A stretch of 22,371 nt of DNA from Candidatus Omnitrophota bacterium (GTDB lineage: Bacteria > Omnitrophota > Gorgyraeia > Gygaellales > Profunditerraquicolaceae), in the NCBI GenBank assembly GCA_026387485.1, contig JAPLLQ010000034.1, positions 1 through 22,371 of the forward strand. Direction: 5' to 3'. A program made the position numbers and the translations under genes. This document shows, one piece after another, positions 19,511-22,371 of this stretch (its first letter is position 1; each line of letters opens with the position of its first letter). The notes under the pieces were generated by a model that saw only the letters and a list, made by a program, of their open reading frames with translations, had not been told where the DNA came from and ran no database searches.

Positions 19511-21391
19511 ATGATCTATGACCGTTTTCAGCAAGAAGCCATTGACTATATCAACCAAGGCTTTTCGGTAATTGTCTCTGCCCCCACCGGCGCAGGTAAA
19601 ACCGCGATTGCCGAACATATCATTAGCACTTCTATCGAAAAAAATATCGGTGTAATTTATACCGCGCCGATTAAGGCCCTTTCCAACCAAAAATACCGCG
19701 ATTTCCAAAAACAGTTTCAAGATAATATCGGGATACTTACCGGCGATGTCTCTTTAAATGCCCAAGCCCCGGTCTTGATTATGACCACCGAAATCTTCCG
19801 TAATAAAATCCTCGATGAGCCGCAGAGCCTTAATCAATACTCCTGGGTTATCTTTGATGAAATTCATTATATTGACAACCCCCAACGGGGAACGGTCTGG
19901 GAAGAATCGCTGATCTTTTTACCTAAGCATATGAACCTCTTAGGCCTTTCGGCAACTATACCAAATATAAAACAATTCGCCCAATGGATTGAGTCTATCC
20001 ACAATAAGCCGGTAAAAATCGTAATTGAAGAAAAACGTCCGGTGCCTCTACATTTTCTCTACCAATCTCAAAATGAAGTGGTGGATAATATTAACAAGGT
20101 TAAAAGATTTGGCCCGGGAAGATCGAATAAATTATACACTCTGGTGGATTACCTTCGCCAAGCCGAAGGTTTACCCTGTATTTATTTTGTCTTTGGCCGC
20201 AGGCGCGCTGAAGACCTGGCTTTTGAAATGCATGGTTTTAATTTCCTAAATGGCAAAGAAAAGACCCAGATAACCGCGTATTATGAAGAGCTGCTGGAAC
20301 GTTTTGACTTAAAGACCGACCGAACCGCGCTGGATTTATACCCTTTGATTCAAAGAGGAGTTGCTTATCACCACGCTGGAATGCTGCCTACCTTAAAAGA
20401 AGTAATCGAGCGGCTTTTTACCAGCCGGTTATTAAAAGTTATCTTTACCACCGAAACCTTTGCCTTAGGAATCAACATGCCCTCTCGCTCGGTAATCTTT
20501 GATGAACTGCGTAAATTTTACGGCCGCTATGTGCGCACCTTAAAAACCCGGGATTTTTACCAGATGGCGGGAAGAGCTGGCCGGCGCGGGATAGATACTG
20601 AAGGTTTTGTTTACTGCCGTTTAAATCTGCAAAGAATCCGGCTAGAAGAAGTAAAAAGGATTATCTTCGGTAAGCCTGAGGAAGTAAAAAGCCAGTTAAA
20701 TACCTCTTATGCCACAATCCTCAATCTCTACGAAAAATATAAGGACGATCTCTTTAAAATCTATCCCTTATCCTTGCATTATTTTCAGTCGCGTAAAAAT
20801 GAACAAAAGGAAGCACTCCGGCTGATTGAAGCTAAATTAAGGCTGCTTAAGGATTGGGGTTATATTGATAACGAGACACTTACCCAAAAAGGATACTTTG
20901 CGAAAAACGTTTATGGTTATGAATTGATATTGGCCGAACTGTATGACCAGCAGATTTTAGAGCAGCTTGATGAATTCGGATTAGGGATTATTGCGGTAGC
21001 TACGGTATTTGAACCGCGTAAAAACCAACGCATCCCTTCCAGCCTTTCTAAATCTAGCCGCCACATAAAAAGGCTCTGCGAAGAGATATATGACAAAATC
21101 AAACACAAAGAGGAAAAATTCCGCATTTATCCCTTTAGTAAACTCCCTTATTTTCATTTAAGTTCAGGAATAGAGGCTTGGCTTAGGGGAACCGCTTTTG
21201 ATAAGACTTTAAAATTTACCGATACTGATGAAGGCGAGGTAGTGCGTTATTTTAGGATGAGTGTGCAGATATTGCGCGAGATTAACGACGCCAAAATCTC
21301 TTCTTATATCTTAAAAGATAAAATCAAGGAAACTATCCGTGTGATTAACCGCGATGTAGTCGACGCTGAAAAGCAGCTTAGGGAAGGCTAA
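19511..21391 (+). CDS. compact Ski2-like DExH-box helicase
   Basis: 626 residues, the only plus-strand gene. Walker A is APTGAGKT (24-31), Walker B DEIH (116-119), motif III SAT (147-149). The second RecA domain has FVFGRRRAEDLA, HHAGMLP, TETFALGINMP and motif VI QMAGRAGRRG (about 351-360). This is the Ski2/Mtr4/HelY group of RNA helicases, and the C-terminus (about 555-620, LRGTAF...TDEGEVVRYFRMSVQILREI) resembles their DSHCT domain. Actinobacterial HelY and eukaryotic Mtr4 are longer than 850 residues; the beta-rich arch insertion seems absent here. A role in RNA turnover is inferred from the family. The stop overlaps that of the convergent macro-Nudix gene by 4 bases. Confidence 0.92.
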   Translation: MIYDRFQQEAIDYINQGFSVIVSAPTGAGKTAIAEHIISTSIEKNIGVIYTAPIKALSNQKYRDFQKQFQDNIGILTGDVSLNAQAPVLIMTTEIFRNKILDEPQSLNQYSWVIFDEIHYIDNPQRGTVWEESLIFLPKHMNLLGLSATIPNIKQFAQWIESIHNKPVKIVIEEKRPVPLHFLYQSQNEVVDNINKVKRFGPGRSNKLYTLVDYLRQAEGLPCIYFVFGRRRAEDLAFEMHGFNFLNGKEKTQITAYYEELLERFDLKTDRTALDLYPLIQRGVAYHHAGMLPTLKEVIERLFTSRLLKVIFTTETFALGINMPSRSVIFDELRKFYGRYVRTLKTRDFYQMAGRAGRRGIDTEGFVYCRLNLQRIRLEEVKRIIFGKPEEVKSQLNTSYATILNLYEKYKDDLFKIYPLSLHYFQSRKNEQKEALRLIEAKLRLLKDWGYIDNETLTQKGYFAKNVYGYELILAELYDQQILEQLDEFGLGIIAVATVFEPRKNQRIPSSLSKSSRHIKRLCEEIYDKIKHKEEKFRIYPFSKLPYFHLSSGIEAWLRGTAFDKTLKFTDTDEGEVVRYFRMSVQILREINDAKISSYILKDKIKETIRVINRDVVDAEKQLREG

Positions 21392-22323
21392 CTCTTTTTG
21401 AATTTTAGATAATCTTCGAGGATTTTTTTGTGGTCAAAGGAAAAATCTGAATTTTTAATCTCGCTTAATTTGATAACTTTGATTCCTGCAGCATCATCCC
21501 CTGCTACAGGTTTACCCTTAGCTTTAGCGATAAACACGGTGCCAATGGTGTGGAAACGTGGATCGCGTTGGGGATCAGAATAAGTATGGAATTGTTTTAT
21601 CTCGGTTAAATCTAAACTAGTCTCTTCTTTGGCTTCCCTGACTACCGCATCCTCTAAACTCTCTCCGTAATCCACAAAACCTCCGGGTAATGCCCAGCCA
21701 AAAGGCGGATTACTTCTTTTGATAATCACGACACCTTCGGCCAATTCTATGATTGCATCAACTGTACTAAACGGGCCATTCCCTAATTTGTGTATTACAT
21801 GCTCAAGGTACGCTAAGGCTCCTTGATTAAAAATCTTGAAAGCCTCTTGGGTATAAAGACAGAAGATAATCTCTTTTAATCCGGATTGGTTTTCCCGCAG
21901 GTGCCTGAGTACTTCCTGAGACATAACCTTGGCTGATGCCAATAAAGGAAAGGCTCCCACTCCGCAACCTAAAGCCGGGAAGGCAATCGAGCTTATCTTT
22001 AGTTCCTCAGCAACCCTTAAGGAATTCCTGCAAGAATTCCTGATTTTTATTTCATCGGTCTTAAAATCTAAACCCATAGTTGCGGCATGGATAACGTATT
22101 TAGAAGCTAAATCTCCGGCTGAAGTTACAATTGCCTGTCCGATTTCTATCGGCCCTTTTTTTATTGCTTCTTCCTCAATAATCTTGCCGCCTTTACGCTT
22201 AATCGCACCGGCAACTCCCCCGCCCATCTGGAGTTGATTATTAGCGGCATTAACTATTGCCGTAACCCTTAACTCGGTTATATCCCCGATTACAACTTTA
22301 ACTTCAGTATTTTTTATCCTCAT
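21388..22323 (-). CDS. macro domain - Nudix hydrolase fusion
   Basis: 311 residues. Residues 1 to about 170 are a macro domain, with VIGDITELRVTAIVNAANN and GGGVAGAI, the ADP-ribose pocket, and FPALGCGVGAFP. Residues about 185-311 are a Nudix domain resembling archaeal ADP-ribose pyrophosphatases (VDAIIEL...GWALPGGFVDYGE). The Nudix box runs G215-X5-E221-X7-R229-E230-X2-E233-E234 with all metal-binding acidic residues; the later box glycine is S236. Macro domains remove or bind ADP-ribose and O-acetyl-ADP-ribose, and the Nudix part could then split free ADP-ribose to AMP and ribose-5-phosphate, a sensible pairing, though inferred. GGGGA lies about 7 bases before the ATG. The stop overlaps the convergent helicase stop. 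Confidence 0.92.
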   Translation of the reverse strand: MRIKNTEVKVVIGDITELRVTAIVNAANNQLQMGGGVAGAIKRKGGKIIEEEAIKKGPIEIGQAIVTSAGDLASKYVIHAATMGLDFKTDEIKIRNSCRNSLRVAEELKISSIAFPALGCGVGAFPLLASAKVMSQEVLRHLRENQSGLKEIIFCLYTQEAFKIFNQGALAYLEHVIHKLGNGPFSTVDAIIELAEGVVIIKRSNPPFGWALPGGFVDYGESLEDAVVREAKEETSLDLTEIKQFHTYSDPQRDPRFHTIGTVFIAKAKGKPVAGDDAAGIKVIKLSEIKNSDFSFDHKKILEDYLKFKKS

Positions 22324-22324
22324 T

Positions 22325-22371
22325 CTAATCCCCGATAATTTTCACTAAAACCCGCTTCTTACGCTGACCAT
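22325..22371 (-). CDS. 3' tip of an unidentified upstream gene
   Basis: On the minus strand a frame from the window edge reads GQRKKRVLVKIIGD and stops 1 base before the macro-Nudix ATG. The tight spacing and the GGGGA ribosome site lying inside it suggest a real operon neighbour. Too short to identify. Confidence 0.4.
   Translation of the reverse strand, partial: GQRKKRVLVKIIGD

Noticed and set aside
19457..19720. 87-residue open frame on the minus strand
   Set aside because: Antisense to the Walker A region of the helicase; a shadow frame.

Overview
The window reads as chromosomal DNA of an AT-rich Gram-negative bacterium. It carries lipid A and Kdo genes (lpxK, waaA, a lipid A-type acyltransferase), several heptosyltransferase-family (GT9) domains, and housekeeping genes (topA, dprA, aroK, aroC) with a spoVG-like gene among them. 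The fused GT9/GT4 proteins, an acyltransferase-ELM1 fusion and a DUF3786 protein would suit a member of the PVC/Omnitrophota area. That placement is inference from gene content; there is no rRNA or other marker here. No tRNA, rRNA, CRISPR array, transposase or prophage gene was seen.

Layout: all genes but one are on the minus strand. Read in transcription order (right to left): the 3' tip of an unknown gene (22325-22371); a macro-Nudix fusion (21388-22323), tail-to-tail with the only plus-strand gene, a compact Ski2-like helicase (19511-21391). A short divergent promoter region follows, then a tight run DUF3786 - secreted nuclease - aroC - spoVG - aroK - dprA - topA (19460 to 13276). A 394-base gene-free stretch (12882-13275) holds large inverted repeats. 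Then come xerC - waaA - STAS/PilZ, a decayed HAD-phosphatase relic, and a promoter driving half-size UPF0016 - lpxK - acyltransferase/ELM1 - GT4/GT9 - GT4 - GT9 - GT9/GT9 (9734 to 127), mostly with overlapping or nearly touching ends.

The left two thirds is an outer-membrane glycolipid locus. WaaA adds Kdo to lipid A precursor, LpxK phosphorylates it, the LpxL-like domain acylates it, and five sugar-transferase domains of GT9/GT4 type on four polypeptides (six counting both halves of the tandem protein) probably build the core oligosaccharide. The right third combines the last step of the shikimate pathway, DNA processing and topology, and small regulators.

The most unusual feature is a set of short arrays of 7-base units (one is 8-base). 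They lie in frame inside otherwise conserved genes (GT9 fusion linker, ELM1 domain, lpxK, waaA, topA), and a related one lies between xerC and waaA. Two of these arrays share a unit. There is also a 77-bp element with perfect 16-bp inverted ends wedged between spoVG and aroK, a HAD-hydrolase relic with a clean internal deletion, a XerC that seems to lack a segment of its N-terminal domain, and an intergenic 18-bp repeat shared by two gene-free regions. I do not see a complete new defence or mobile system.
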